Shown here piece after piece: positions 37,201 to 46,615 of a stretch of DNA of 64,000 nt (the first letter of the stretch is position 1; every line of letters begins with the position of its first letter). The stretch spans positions 328,608 to 392,607 of the forward strand of contig JAHHHR010000001.1 in the NCBI GenBank assembly GCA_019359245.1, read 5' to 3'. The DNA is from Nostoc desertorum CM1-VF14 (lineage in GTDB: Bacteria > Cyanobacteriota > Cyanobacteriia > Cyanobacteriales > Nostocaceae). The notes beneath the pieces were generated by a model, which was not told the origin of the DNA, made no database searches, and worked only from the letters and a program-made list of their open reading frames with translations. Both the position numbers and the translations under genes were made by a program.

Positions 37201-37833
37201 TTCTGGTTTATCTTCCCATTGATAAATTTGGCTCCAAACGGGTTTACCCGCCTTGACCGCATCTGTATACCATGCCTCTACACGAGGATCATAATTTTTA
37301 ACTTGCTGAAGCTGGCGGCGATTCCCCTTCAAGTCTGTATTGTAAACATGAAGTTTCCCGATACCATGCTTTTCGGTAACTTCGTTAATTAAGAGCGTGC
37401 CATTATCTAAACGTTCAATACCGATAAATTCACCTTTGGAGTTGGCATAGCTGTTATAGCCAACATTGAAAACCTGCATTTGTTTCCAAAAGTAATTTCC
37501 GGTGGTTTTAAAGTCCGAAAGGTTGAGCAAATCTAGCTCAATTGCATCTAAGTTGATTTGATTGATTTGCTTCGGGGTTGTTAAATAGTTGTCAAGATGC
37601 TGTTCAATGCGATCGCAGATTTCATTTTCTAATTGATTAGCAAGCTCCTTTACCGCTTTTTGTCCGTTGTGATACGAAAGATAGCCCACAAGTCCTACCG
37701 CCCCACAAATTTGCAATATAAAGGGCACAATCAGAACATACCTTAGGGGCATCTTGGCATAAATGCCAACTAAGCGATTAATGGATTTGACGGGTTGAAG
37801 TTTGGATAACATTATTGTTTGCTTCTTCCCCAA
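34228..37833 (-). CDS. Hybrid sensor histidine kinase (Cache-HAMP-PAS-HisKA-HATPase-REC)
   Basis: 1201 aa. A membrane helix near 33-55, an extracytoplasmic Cache-type sensor (about 60-360) and a second helix (ITILLCAIAFLVATTIGMLT) are followed by HAMP, PAS (FLEAMPVGVFIIDAGG), coiled coil and H-box (MSHELRTPLNAILGFTQI). The ATPase comes next (LLNLLGNAIKFT; DSGCGIAPQEI; GTGLGLAIS), then a receiver (LIFMDMRMPVMDGYEA). Two oddities are visible. A G-rich repeat encodes LGAGGWGNEEQGQNLSHPPH within the ATPase. An insert of about 75 residues splits the receiver between MDGYEATKMIKGK and TIIIALTASAF. It is coupled to the REC-GGDEF-EAL gene. Confidence 0.93.
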   Translation of the reverse strand: MGKKQTIMLSKLQPVKSINRLVGIYAKMPLRYVLIVPFILQICGAVGLVGYLSYHNGQKAVKELANQLENEICDRIEQHLDNYLTTPKQINQINLDAIELDLLNLSDFKTTGNYFWKQMQVFNVGYNSYANSKGEFIGIERLDNGTLLINEVTEKHGIGKLHVYNTDLKGNRRQLQQVKNYDPRVEAWYTDAVKAGKPVWSQIYQWEDKPEVLSISSSYPVYDKTHKLIGVISVDLILSQISNFLANLNTKKLGKTFILERSGLIVASSSTEPPYTITNDQIKRRSALDSQNYLIRLTTQSLIKRFGNLEFMAKKQQLNFTADGMHYFVQVKSWKDQLGLDWLIVAVIPESEFMEQINANTRITILLCAIAFLVATTIGMLTAEWVIKPILQLNISAKKIAKGEWEQTPEIRRSDELGELAKSFETMAKQLQVSFSTLEAKNSQMQVLNEALSHSQSRLTQFLEAMPVGVFIIDAGGEPYYINHIGQQILGQGALAEVSGEQLSEVYQAYLAGTDQLYPSDRLPILRALLGESGRIDDMEIRYLDKIIPIEVLGKPIYDESGNLAFAIATFFDITQRKQAENLLAEYNRTLEAQVKKRTEEFQQAIEQLQTTQQKLIQSQKIAAQEQQAAIREAARSTAANLAKSEFLANMSHELRTPLNAILGFTQIMSRDYSLSGEHQENLTIINRAGEHLLNLINDILEMSKIEAGRITLNSSSFDLIHVLKNLEKMLHLRAASKNLELVFEYAQNIPKYIETDENKLCQVLLNLLGNAIKFTNTGRVTLRVRLGAGGWGNEEQGQNLSHPPHLLFEVQDSGCGIAPQEIDLLFEAFEQTEIGKKSQQGTGLGLAISRKYVQLMGGDITVRSIPDIGSTFTFDVQIALTCPREIPTNQIRYQILALAFNEKAYRILVVDDSKESRLLLVKILTSLGFEVREATDGSEAVANWESWQPHLIFMDMRMPVMDGYEATKMIKGKQISYGAANTLPKLSKLKQLVSSSTSQYLVEEFPDSSDRELKVAPLFKSQLGATSLTPEATSVMENDASTTLAPPYDFSGAGQSSSNTDTIIIALTASAFEEERQKILSIGCDDFIRKPFTQEVLLEKLSQHLGVKYTNQVETTDTTVADESTQIFVSVAELLSYLSQMSPEWLENIYYAAASCSDELILELLKQIPSDNGQLFEVIRDLANNYQFEKIMELTKTNIE
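35410..35480. repeat. In-frame repeat inside the hybrid kinase gene
   Basis: ccctgctcctcgtttcccca and tandem gcccccagcccccag, the same C-rich class as in ldpA, fall within the ATPase-domain coding region between two core strands. Confidence 0.65.
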
Positions 37834-38240
37834 CGTATATAAGGGGTATTTTTGCCATATCCGCTACACTTAGTCTCATGGCAATTACTGTGTGCGATCG
37901 CTTTGACCATGACATATTTTTACAAATTTTAGTATAAGATAATACATAGCAGTATACTTGTTTGATTGGTTGAGTTCCTCCAACGCCTAATTTTCAAACT
38001 TTGTGCTAACACCTTAATTTGCTCAGTTTTAGCTGGCAATGTGTCAACTGAACTGAAATTTAACTGATAAGTTACAGTATGCCATTCTAAAATTCAGGTC
38101 GCCATTAGCACCCAATCCTAATTTTAATTTTTAATTGCTGATGTTTTGATTTTCCGGTCTCCAAACCTCTGCACTTGCACAAAAACTTATATTTAAGTAC
38201 AACAATTTTAAAATTTTCATGCAAATACATACTAAAAACA
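37834..38240. other. Intergenic region upstream of the hybrid kinase
   Basis: AT-rich, no gene visible; expected to hold the promoter of the kinase/GGDEF-EAL operon. Confidence 0.4.
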
Positions 38241-38275
38241 AAAAAAATCCCAAAAAATTTACTTTGGATTTTTTA
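38241..38275 (-). terminator. Terminator of the MOSC gene
   Basis: An A-rich stem (aaaaaatcc / ggatttttt) about 20 bp beyond the MOSC stop, with T runs on both strands. Confidence 0.6.
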
Positions 38276-38294
38276 CTTTAAATAAATGTTAATT

Positions 38295-39083
38295 TTATTG
38301 TTGAAATATGTCAATATCATCGCCGATTTGTAAAATTTTTCCGGCTGAAGATGGGTGTAATTGGGTATTGACACTCAATCGGTAAAAATGATTAAAAGGC
38401 GATGAAGCAACCCAATTTGGCAGAGTTGCTTGTCGCTGGGTTACAAAGATTTTTTGAAAGTTTGGGTAAGCTTCCCCTAAGTAAGAATTGCGTGTTGGGA
38501 CTATACAACGCTGACACGGATTAACCCCAAAAAAATCCACATTTCCCACTCGAAAGGAGACTAAATTACCTTGTTCACTAAATAGCCGATCTTCCCAAAA
38601 TGCTGGTACACCATCAATCTCAATATTGGCACGCATCCGACAACGCATTTCATCTACACTTAAACCGGGAAACCAAGAAGCTACTTCTGCCAATGTTGCT
38701 GTACTAATTACCGTTGGTCCAAGTGAGTGTGTATCGTCAGGAAAACCCATCAAAGAGTTTTGCCTTAATGTGACAGCAAACTCAAAAAAATTACTCAAAG
38801 TTGCTTCTAATGCTTGCCGTTCCTCATCCAAATGAAAAATTTGTTGTGAATCGCCGTCTGGCATTTGCAAAGAGATAGTTCTATTTAATAGTGCAAATTG
38901 TGCTCTTAGCAAATGGATTTTAGTATGACGCTTGCCATTGACAAATCTATCTTGTTCGTCAAAAATGGCAAACTCGCGGTCATACTGTAGTGCGCCACTG
39001 GCAAGAACTCTAGCGTTCTCAACTTCAACACCATCCAGTGACTTAACTGGATACAACAAAATCTTGGCTAGGTAAGGCATCAT
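38295..39083 (-). CDS. MOSC domain protein
   Basis: 262 aa. An N-terminal MOSC_N beta-barrel (ILLYPVKSLDGVEVENARVL, LQYDREFAIFDEQDRFVNGK) is followed by a MOSC domain with the conserved Cys in FFGVNPCQRCIVPTRNSYLG. This family includes molybdenum-cofactor sulfurase C-termini and the mARC/YcbX proteins that bind Moco and reduce N-hydroxylated compounds. The substrate here is unknown. ATGs at 39083 and 39080 are both possible starts. Confidence 0.9.
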   Translation of the reverse strand: MMPYLAKILLYPVKSLDGVEVENARVLASGALQYDREFAIFDEQDRFVNGKRHTKIHLLRAQFALLNRTISLQMPDGDSQQIFHLDEERQALEATLSNFFEFAVTLRQNSLMGFPDDTHSLGPTVISTATLAEVASWFPGLSVDEMRCRMRANIEIDGVPAFWEDRLFSEQGNLVSFRVGNVDFFGVNPCQRCIVPTRNSYLGEAYPNFQKIFVTQRQATLPNWVASSPFNHFYRLSVNTQLHPSSAGKILQIGDDIDIFQQ

Positions 39084-39416
39084 CGCAATTTTAGATTTTA
39101 GATTTTAGATTGGTGATTTAGCAGTTTTCAATCTAAGAATTATTTTCTTACTTATAGCGGTTCTTACTTCAGTGCAATGCAGTCTGAACCTCACTTCATA
39201 TCTACTTACGCAAACAATCCCCTCGCCTTGTTAAGCCGAGGGGTTGGGAGTGAGATTTAAAAATTTACTTCATGCAATTGTTAACAGTTATCAGTGATGT
39301 ATTTATCTACATCGTCAGAGTCCGCCATTTCTAACAAGTGGTAGGTAACAGTTAGAGTCAAATTCCCGACTGAAACTGTGATAACTGTTTACTGTTTTCA
39401 CTATTTACTGGTTTAA
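39084..39416. repeat. Intergenic region with STRR and a hairpin
   Basis: Three to four ttttaga heptamers (39088-39111) and an inverted repeat cccctcg / cgagggg (about 39221-39243). No gene. Confidence 0.65.
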
Positions 39417-40058
39417 TTATGGATATACTGGCGATTTATCTATTCCTCCAACATGATTTAGAGGCCAGAACCGAACTGCAGCCCGTCCAATAATATTCTC
39501 ACGGGGGACAACACCCCAGCAGCGGCCATCGTAACTATTGTTACGATTATCACCTAGTACTACATATGAATTGGCTGGTATAGTCTGGGGTTTCGCCAAA
39601 AAAGGTGGCTGTGGCCCTGATTGGCAAACATCAATAACTGTACTTTGGCCAGAACCGAGGTAATTGGTTTCTGGGAGGGGTTTGTTGTTGATATAGACTT
39701 TGCCATCCCTAAGTTGGATTTTTTCTCCAGGTAAGCCAATTACACGTTTAATAAAAGCGTCGTGGTATTGTTCTTTTTGTAACTCTTTTGTAGGCGAAAA
39801 TACTACAATATCTCCCCTCTGCGGGTCAGCAAATTTATACTTCAATTTATCTACAATGATTTTGTCTGCTTCCCACTGGTTTGGCGTACCATGCAGAGTT
39901 GGTTCCATCGATCCCGAAGGAATCCAGCGTGCTTCAGCAACAAAGGTACGAATTCCTAGAGCAAGAACAATGCTCAATACAATTGTTCTACCTAGCTCTG
40001 CGATCCAAGAATTATCGGGTTGTTGACTAGAGTTGTTATCAGACACTTGATTTTGCAT
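39417..40058 (-). CDS. lepB: Signal peptidase I
   Basis: 213 aa. It cleaves signal peptides of exported and thylakoid-lumen proteins. One membrane helix (about 24-40, TIVLSIVLALGIRTFVAEA) is followed by the Ser box RWIPSGSMEPTLH with the catalytic Ser, then box C/D with the Lys in HDAFIKRVIGLPGEKI and box E GDNRNNSYDGRCWGVVPREN. Cyanobacteria usually have two such genes. It runs divergently from the dihydroorotase gene. Confidence 0.95.
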   Translation of the reverse strand: MQNQVSDNNSSQQPDNSWIAELGRTIVLSIVLALGIRTFVAEARWIPSGSMEPTLHGTPNQWEADKIIVDKLKYKFADPQRGDIVVFSPTKELQKEQYHDAFIKRVIGLPGEKIQLRDGKVYINNKPLPETNYLGSGQSTVIDVCQSGPQPPFLAKPQTIPANSYVVLGDNRNNSYDGRCWGVVPRENIIGRAAVRFWPLNHVGGIDKSPVYP

Positions 40059-40329
40059 GAAATTACTTAACTGAAGGAAAAATGTAGGTAATTAACTCGC
40101 CTAGTGAGACTTTATTTGTTAATCTTAACGGGAAAATTTTAATTTCCTAGTCATGTTCCCATCTTGATTACCAATTTTAGATTGTGGATTTGACAGATTT
40201 CTTCGTAAATTAAAAATAAACTTTTTTTTAACGCGCGGCAAAAATTGGTTACTCCGGGCGCGAATAAGTTTAACCTAAAAGCATACTTCTCCGTAACACA
40301 TAACTCCCTGTCTCAACTTTGTTAACCCT

Positions 40330-41649
40330 ATGTCATCTCCACAAATTTTATTGATTCGCCGCGCTCGCATAATTCTACCCAATGGTGAACTGATGATTGG
40401 GGATGTGTTGACGCGCGATCGCCAAATAGTCGAAGTTGCCCCAGAAATCCCCCAAACAGAACTAGCCACTGAAATTGACGCAGAAGGGTTAACTTTGTTG
40501 CCAGGAGTTATCGATCCGCAGGTGCATTTTCGGGAACCTGGGCTAGAACACAAGGAAGATTTATTCACCGCCAGTTGCGCCTGTGCTAAAGGCGGAGTCA
40601 CTTCCTTTTTATAAATGCCGAATACGCGCCCCCTGACAACAACACAGCAGGCTTTAGATGACAAGCTAGAACGTGCCTCACAAAAGTCTTTAGTTAATTA
40701 TGGGTTTTTTATTGGGGCAACAGCAGAGAATCTACCAGATTTGCTTTTAGCAAAGCCAACACCAGGAATTAAAATTTTCATGGGGTCGATGCATGGTCAG
40801 TTGCTGGTTGATGGCGAAACAGCCCTCTCTGCGATATTTGCCAAAGGCGATCGCTTGATTGCCGTTCATGCCGAAGACCAAAGTAGAATCAACCAACGCC
40901 GTCAAGAATTTGCCAACATGCACGATCCAGCTGTTCACTCGCAAATTCAAGATAATCAAGCGGCTTTGCTTACAACCCAACTGGCATTAAAACTTTCTCA
41001 AAAATATCACCGTCGTCTACATATTTTGCATATGTCAACTGCCGAAGAAGCAGATTTGCTGCGTCAGGAGAAACCTAGTTGGGTAACTGCGGAGGTAACG
41101 CCACAGCATTTATTGTTGAACACCAGTGCTTATGAAAAGATTGGTACTTTGGCACAGATGAACCCACCTTTGCGATCGCCCCACGATAACGAAGTTCTTT
41201 GGCAAGCTTTGCGCGATGGCGTGATTGATTTTATCGCTACAGATCATGCACCCCACACCTTAGAAGAAAAAGCTCAAGAATACCCTAATAGTCCTTCGGG
41301 AATGCCTGGAGTAGAAACTTCCCTAGCTTTGATGTTAACTGCGGCGATGGAAGGAAAGTGTACTGTGGCTCAAGTTGTTAATTGGATGTCAAAAAATGTA
41401 GCTGTGGCTTATGGTATTCCCAATAAAGGAGCGATCGCGCCTGGTTATGATGCTGATTTAGTGCTTGTAGATTTAAACACATATTCTCCAGTGCGACGCG
41501 AGGAACTTTTAACCAAATGCCGTTGGAGTCCCTGTGAAGGCTGGAACCTCCCCGGCTGGGCTAAAACCACCATTGTCGGTGGTGAGGTAGTTTATGACAA
41601 AGGCCAGGTAAATACGCAAGTGCGAGGTAAAGCTTTAACTTTCGTATAG
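40330..41649 (+). pseudogene. pyrC: Dihydroorotase-type amidohydrolase interrupted by one stop codon
   Basis: The first part (40330-40614) encodes [20 protein letters not shown] ... [20 protein letters not shown] ... AKGGVTSFL and stops at TAA (40612-40614). The second part starts with ATG at 40615 in the same frame and encodes MPNTRPLTTTQQALDDKLER through IDFIATDHAPHTLEEKAQEY to the normal end. Family members read GGVTSFLEMPNT without a break, so a GAA codon has changed to TAA. The sequence is otherwise well kept: Lys in GIKIFMGSMHG, His in LHILHMST, Asp in ATDHAPH. Possibilities are a pseudogene, readthrough, re-initiation at the adjacent ATG giving two chains, or an assembly error. Confidence 0.85.
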
Positions 41650-41721
41650 CAAATATTTATAAAAAGGCGTCGGAAAACCCACTCTTTTTAAAGATGGGAT
41701 GAGAGACGCCCCAGCGCCGTT

Positions 41722-41749
41722 GACTGTTGACGGTTAACAGTCAACAGTC
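41722..41749. terminator. Hairpin after the dihydroorotase gene
   Basis: A perfect 10-bp inverted repeat gactgttgac / gtcaacagtc with an 8-nt loop, followed by a short T run; a plausible terminator. Confidence 0.6.
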
Positions 41750-41756
41750 TTTCGTG

Positions 41757-41787
41757 TTATCCCATCCCCTAAAATGGGATGGGATAA
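41757..41787. repeat. 12-bp perfect inverted repeat
   Basis: ttatcccatccc / gggatgggataa around a 7-nt loop, directly after the hairpin at 41722-41749. The related word gatgggatg occurs at 41693-41701. Confidence 0.8.
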
Positions 41788-42074
41788 GCTTAATCTTCCT
41801 TAGAGACATCCAAAAATTAAATTACTCAATTCCTGCATCCAATACGACTGTCCGATTTCTTCTCCCCCTGCTTCCCCTGCTCACCAAAGTGATTGATTAT
41901 TTTTTTATTTGGAAGTCCCGTTAGCATCTTTGGCGATTCGTAAAACAAACTTGGGTATCTTCAGATGGATAAGAGTAAACAAGCTAATGGGAGTTTATTG
42001 TGATTCATTTCATGATGCTTGTCCCCAGAAACTATTGGGAAACATAACCATATGAATAATCAAAGAGAATTACT

Positions 42075-43250
42075 ATGTCCTTCAAAATTTTGGCTTTAGA
42101 CGGTGGCGGTATTCGTGGAGTCGTTGCAGCACGAATACTTCAACAAGTAGAACAAGAAATTAGAAATCAGGGAAAAGGGAACTTCCTACACGAATACTTT
42201 GATTTGATTGCTGGCACTTCTACCGGTTCAATATTAGCAGGAGGCATTGCTGTAGGAAAACAGAGTGATGAACTCATTAATCTGTATAAAGATAGAGGTA
42301 AAGATATATTTCCGCAAAATAGAAAAGATCGCTATAAAAACTTTCCGTCCATCATAAAATCAATTATTGATGTATTTTCAGCAGCTAAATATTCTCATGA
42401 TGGAATTATTAGCGTCCTCAAAGATGCCTATAAATCCACAAGAATAAAAGATATTGAAAAACCTATTATTTTAATTCTTGCTTACGATACTTTGTATCGT
42501 AATACAACCTTTTTTACAAACTGTCATCCCGATCTAGAAGAGAGATGGTACGATGACTGTTATTTATGGGAAATATGTACTGCTTCTGCCTCAGCTCCTA
42601 CTTTTTTTCCACCATATAAATTAGAACCTGTAGATAAAGAAAAATTTGGCGATTGGGAATTCCCCCACATTGATGGAGGAATTTCTGCTAATAACCCCGC
42701 TCTTGCAGCTTTGAGCCTAGTTATGAGGATTAGTCAATCTTCGGTATCTCCACCAATCAAGCAAAAATATAAACTTGATAATCTACGATTGGAAGATATT
42801 TCAATTCTTTCTATTGGCACAGGCCAAACTGGTGAACCATATCAATATGAGCAAATAAGCAAATGGAGAGGCTTAGACTGGGTAAAAAATCTGACTAACA
42901 TCTTTATGGAACCTACATCTGAGATTGATAGTACTATTTGCCGACAAATTATGGGTGGGTACGATTCCAAACGTTACTTACGGCTTCAGTTTGATTTAAA
43001 TGAGACATTCCAACCCAAGCCAAAAGAGACTTATAAAGATCCTCGTATTGTATTATCTCCAGAAGATCGAAAAAATCGATTTACAGGGAAAAAAGTTAGT
43101 GAAGAAATAGATAACACTGATTCGGAGATTATTCAGCAGTTAATAGATACTACTTCTGCATTCATTGATCAAGGTCTTACTTACTATACTAGAAACAACT
43201 CTGGTTCTCCGATAAAAAAGGCGATCGCCTCTTTTATTAAAGATAACTAG
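42075..43250 (+). CDS. Patatin-like phospholipase
   Basis: 391 aa. The patatin fold is recognisable by the oxyanion loop DGGGIRG (about residue 10), the nucleophile elbow AGTSTGS (GxSxG, near 48) and the catalytic Asp in HIDGGISANNPALAAL (DGG, near 205). It should hydrolyse acyl esters of membrane lipids. No signal peptide, so it is cytosolic. Related enzymes (CapV type) are effectors of CBASS defence, but no cyclase, sensor or other partner gene is adjacent. A lipid-remodelling role is equally possible. A long-stem terminator follows 43 bp after the stop. Confidence 0.92.
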   Translation: MSFKILALDGGGIRGVVAARILQQVEQEIRNQGKGNFLHEYFDLIAGTSTGSILAGGIAVGKQSDELINLYKDRGKDIFPQNRKDRYKNFPSIIKSIIDVFSAAKYSHDGIISVLKDAYKSTRIKDIEKPIILILAYDTLYRNTTFFTNCHPDLEERWYDDCYLWEICTASASAPTFFPPYKLEPVDKEKFGDWEFPHIDGGISANNPALAALSLVMRISQSSVSPPIKQKYKLDNLRLEDISILSIGTGQTGEPYQYEQISKWRGLDWVKNLTNIFMEPTSEIDSTICRQIMGGYDSKRYLRLQFDLNETFQPKPKETYKDPRIVLSPEDRKNRFTGKKVSEEIDNTDSEIIQQLIDTTSAFIDQGLTYYTRNNSGSPIKKAIASFIKDN

Positions 43251-43983
43251 TGTATTCACGTAGACAGATTAATGTCTACTAATATTAGAATCAAATATCT
43301 CGTATTTCTACATAAGTATCGTAGAAGTACGAGATATTTTATTGAAACCTTTATTAATATCAGTGTTAATTACAGATGTAAATATAAGAAATTCTTGCTA
43401 TTTCAAATTACTGAAATTAATCTTTAAATATTTCATAAATCAGTATTATTGTGTATACAATTTGACTTTGATTTGGGTATATTGAATATAAGGACAAGAA
43501 GGACAAGTTAGACAAGTTCTACAGAACTTGATGTTTTTAACTTTTCTTTACTAGCTTTGGCTACTAAATAATCCAGATTTCTTCTCTCAATGACAGTAGA
43601 GGAAAAGTCGGGTTAAACCAAGCTGACTAAGTTCTGTGAAAACTTTTATTTCACCCAACCACAGGTTACATTTTCGTAATTCATAGATTATCTAAATCAG
43701 CTTTTAACTGATTATTACAGCAATAAAGTTGTTGCTACAAAAATTTTCATTTATTTTAGGTTGAGATAAAAATGCTAGTAATTTACAGTGGTGAGCGTGG
43801 TAGTGGCAGATAGAAGGAGCCTGGATTTCTCCTTCGACTGCTTGCAAAAATTTTCTCGTATTAAAGTCGGGCGATGAGCTTAAATTGCGGCGGCAATGAA
43901 CAAATAATTACTAATTCGTAATACTCGGCTGCGGCGAGAAGCAAGCTATGTAATTCGTAATTGAAGGATACAAAGCAACTTGA
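43251..43983. other. Intergenic region after the patatin gene
   Basis: Besides the terminator (43293-43341), AT-rich sequence without a gene. A direct repeat ggacaag (43492-43508) and a ctgcggcgagaagcaagct element near 43929-43948 are present. Confidence 0.5.
43293..43341 (+). terminator. Long-stem terminator of the patatin gene
   Basis: A 19-bp inverted repeat (aaatatctcgtatttctac and its complement, one G-T pair) around a 9-nt loop, followed by tttt. Confidence 0.85.
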
Positions 43984-44445
43984 TTAATCATTACAAATTA
44001 TTTTGACTTTGTTAATGACACAATTGAATGGGATGAGTTCGACTTGACGAGTACCCCCATGCCCATAGGTCAAACTCATACTTAGATAGCTATCTGGCTT
44101 GTAGGGTAATCGTTCCGCCCATTCAACCGCCACAATTCCTGGTATGACTTCAACACCTTCCCAGTAACTTTCTAAATTTAGGGCTGCAACTTCTTGTGGT
44201 TCTAAGCGATATAAATCTAGGTGGTAAAGGGGGAGGCGTCCTTCTGTATACTCATTAATTAAGGTGAAAGTTGGGCTGACAATAGGTTCAGCGATTCCCA
44301 AACCCTTGCCAATACCTTGAACTAGGGTAGTTTTACCAGCACCTAAATCACCTTCTAGTAAAATTACACTGCCAGGAGTCAGGGATTCACCGAGAGCAAT
44401 ACCCAAGCGTAGCGTCGCTTCTGTATCTGCAAGAAAAATTTTCAT
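43984..44445 (-). CDS. tsaE: tRNA threonylcarbamoyladenosine ATPase subunit TsaE
   Basis: 153 aa, with Walker A LLEGDLGAGKTTLVQGIGKG and the family motifs VSPTFTLINEYTEG and LYHLDLYRLEPQEV. It works with TsaB and TsaD to make the t6A modification at position 37 of ANN-decoding tRNAs. The C-terminus includes VIAVEWAERLP, conserved in the family. The start at 44445 is directly preceded by heptamer repeats, so these lie in its 5' untranslated region. Confidence 0.95.
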   Translation of the reverse strand: MKIFLADTEATLRLGIALGESLTPGSVILLEGDLGAGKTTLVQGIGKGLGIAEPIVSPTFTLINEYTEGRLPLYHLDLYRLEPQEVAALNLESYWEGVEVIPGIVAVEWAERLPYKPDSYLSMSLTYGHGGTRQVELIPFNCVINKVKIICND

Positions 44446-44446
44446 A

Positions 44447-44506
44447 ATTAGTCATTAGTCATTAGTCATTAGTCATTAGTCATTAGTCATTAGTCATTAG
44501 TCATTT
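44447..44506. repeat. Heptanucleotide STRR (attagtc units)
   Basis: Eight or so perfect 7-bp copies directly upstream of tsaE. Confidence 0.95.
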
Positions 44507-44536
44507 GTTTAGACTAATGACTAATTTTGATTTTCC

Positions 44537-45940
44537 TTAATTTTGAATTTTGAATTTTGAATTTTGAATTCCCCGAAGGGACTGACCTCTGCCGTACCAC
44601 CGTAACAACACTCGTGCTAGTTTCTGCGGATTGTGACGGACAAAACCCGTTTCATCTTCATACAAAACATTAGCTGCAACAATCCTTCGTCCTAGCTGAG
44701 TTACAGCTTCTCTATCCAGGAAAACTGGATGGGAGTTTTGTTGAGAATAGCGCATGAGTGATTGCTCCGAGGGGGGTTTTTTGTGGATTAGCACAGCATC
44801 GAATAGCCGTCTTTGCCCACAAGCAGCATCAATTGCTCTAATGTGATCGGCAACAGTGTAACCTTCAGTTTCTCCTGGTTGAGTCATTATATTGCAGATA
44901 TAAATACGGGGGGCATCTGTTTGAGCGATCGCATCGGCAATTTCTGGTACTAATAAATTAGGAATCAAGCTTGTATAAAGGCTACCTGGGCCAATAATAA
45001 TGTAATCAGCTTCTTTAAGTGCCTTAATAGCTGCTGGTACTGCTGGGGGATTAGCTGGAATACAGCCAACTTTGACAATTTTACCGCCAGCTTTGGGAAT
45101 GCTAGACTCTCCATCAATGCGGCGGCCATCGGCTAATTCTGCCCAGAGGTGAACATCACTGAGAGTTGCTGGTAGTACTTGTCCCCGTACTGCTAGTACT
45201 TTGGAACTAGCTGCAACTGCTTGCTCTAAATCTCCAGTAATGTCACTCATTGCCGTTAAAAACAAATTGCCAAAACTGTGGCCCGTTAACCCATCTCCAG
45301 CCCGAAAACGGTATTGAAACAATTCTGTTAATAACTTTTCTTCATCTGCTAGCGCAGCCAAACAATTGCGAATATCCCCTGGTGGTAGCACTCCAAATTC
45401 TTGACGCAGCCGCCCAGAAGATCCACCATCGTCGGCAACAGTAACAATAGCAGTAATATTCGCGCTGTAGGTTTTTAGTCCCCTCAACAACGTAGAAAGT
45501 CCCGTACCACCACCAATTACCACTATTTTCGGACCTCGGTATAATCGATGATGGGCCAGCAAAACATCGATGAGTTCTTCTCCGCCTTCTGCTCTTAGTA
45601 CCTTAGTAATTGAGCCTACAGTGCGAGTTTGCCCCCAAAGCACTAACAGCAAGCCGCCAAGCAGCACTAAAGGCCCACTAACATAGTTGGGTAAAATGTT
45701 GGTGATTACTCCCAGGAAACCCCTAAACAACTCAATCATCCAAAAAATTGGGGTCAGCTTAATCCAGATAGCTAACCCCAAACTCGCCAGCAGTACACCT
45801 CCAACACTGATTAACAACCAACGTTTTACCGATAGTCCAGGGGATAACCATTTGAACCACTGGTTAACCCGATAGGAAGTACGAGAGCGCGACTGCTTTT
45901 GCAGGGCGTTGAGGGCTTGTCTGAGAAAACCAATTGACAT
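44537..45940 (-). CDS. YvcK/CofD-like protein (gluconeogenesis factor family)
   Basis: 467 aa. Two N-terminal hydrophobic helices (about 38-60 and 85-105) are followed by the YvcK-like Rossmann core: [72 protein letters not shown], and [16 protein letters not shown]. In Bacillus, YvcK affects growth on gluconeogenic carbon sources and cell shape and binds UDP-sugars. The membrane extension is typical of cyanobacterial forms. The last 10 codons ([12 protein letters not shown]) are translated from a heptamer repeat, so the native C-terminus has been replaced or extended by repeat DNA. Confidence 0.9.
   Translation of the reverse strand: MSIGFLRQALNALQKQSRSRTSYRVNQWFKWLSPGLSVKRWLLISVGGVLLASLGLAIWIKLTPIFWMIELFRGFLGVITNILPNYVSGPLVLLGGLLLVLWGQTRTVGSITKVLRAEGGEELIDVLLAHHRLYRGPKIVVIGGGTGLSTLLRGLKTYSANITAIVTVADDGGSSGRLRQEFGVLPPGDIRNCLAALADEEKLLTELFQYRFRAGDGLTGHSFGNLFLTAMSDITGDLEQAVAASSKVLAVRGQVLPATLSDVHLWAELADGRRIDGESSIPKAGGKIVKVGCIPANPPAVPAAIKALKEADYIIIGPGSLYTSLIPNLLVPEIADAIAQTDAPRIYICNIMTQPGETEGYTVADHIRAIDAACGQRRLFDAVLIHKKPPSEQSLMRYSQQNSHPVFLDREAVTQLGRRIVAANVLYEDETGFVRHNPQKLARVLLRWYGRGQSLRGIQNSKFKIQN
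44538..44571. repeat. Heptanucleotide STRR (ttttgaa units) forming the 3' end of the YvcK-like gene
   Basis: Four to five copies of a 7-bp unit overlap the last codons and the stop of the minus-strand gene. Confidence 0.9.
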
Positions 45941-46114
45941 ACCTGATTTACAGCAGTGCTACAAACAATAATTAACAGAAAATGTACACCACTTGGTTTA
46001 AAACACTAGGCGTGAAACTATTATATTTGTCAATCCCATTAGACTAAGAGCAAGTGGTCATGATTGCCAGTATTCCTAGTTAAACAATACCCTGGCTTGG
46101 TAAAAGTAAATTTA

Positions 46115-46606
46115 ATGGAAAAACGAATTTTAGGATTAGATCCAGGACTGGCAATTTTAGGATTTGGGGTAATTACCTGCACGCAAATTCCTAACAAGGT
46201 ACAAGAGACTACAGTAAATATGCTGGATTTTGGGGTAATTAAAACATCAGCAGATGTAGAAATGGGACAACGCCTATGTACTTTGTTTGATGATTTACAC
46301 ACCGTGATGGAAGAATTTCAACCAGATTTGGTTGCGATCGAGAAACTATTTTTTTATCGAATGTCAAGTACTATTCTGGTTGCACAGGCGCGGGGTGTAC
46401 TCATTTTAGTCTTGGGCCAGCGTCGTCTTCCCTACGTAGAGTTTACTCCTGCTCAAATTAAGCTTGCTTTAACAGGGTATGGCAATGCTGATAAATTAGA
46501 TGTGCAAGAAGCGGTGGCACGGGAGTTGGATTTAGATGAAATTCCCAAACCTGATGATGCTGCTGATGCTTTGGCGGTGGCTTTAACGGCTTCGTATCAG
46601 CTGTAG
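46115..46606 (+). CDS. ruvC: Holliday junction resolvase RuvC
   Basis: 163 aa from the ATG at 46115, which places [17 protein letters not shown] at the very N-terminus as in all RuvC proteins. A longer frame from 46064 adds 17 residues without conservation. Catalytic acids: Asp in LDPG, Glu in [11 protein letters not shown], and the Asp pair in [32 protein letters not shown] is also a family motif. It resolves Holliday junctions with RuvAB. It is divergent from the YvcK-like gene. Confidence 0.96.
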   Translation: MEKRILGLDPGLAILGFGVITCTQIPNKVQETTVNMLDFGVIKTSADVEMGQRLCTLFDDLHTVMEEFQPDLVAIEKLFFYRMSSTILVAQARGVLILVLGQRRLPYVEFTPAQIKLALTGYGNADKLDVQEAVARELDLDEIPKPDDAADALAVALTASYQL

Positions 46607-46615
46607 ATTTGTACA

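Larger units (their letters stand above)
41650..42074. other. Intergenic region with hairpins and a C-rich repeat
   Basis: Contains the two hairpins listed separately and a ctccccctgcttcccctgct run (41862-41882). No gene visible. The patatin promoter should lie after 41930. Confidence 0.6.

Noticed and set aside
40330..40614. The short first dihydroorotase frame as an independent small protein
   Set aside because: The protein sequence continues in the same frame directly after the stop, so it is one gene with a nonsense codon.
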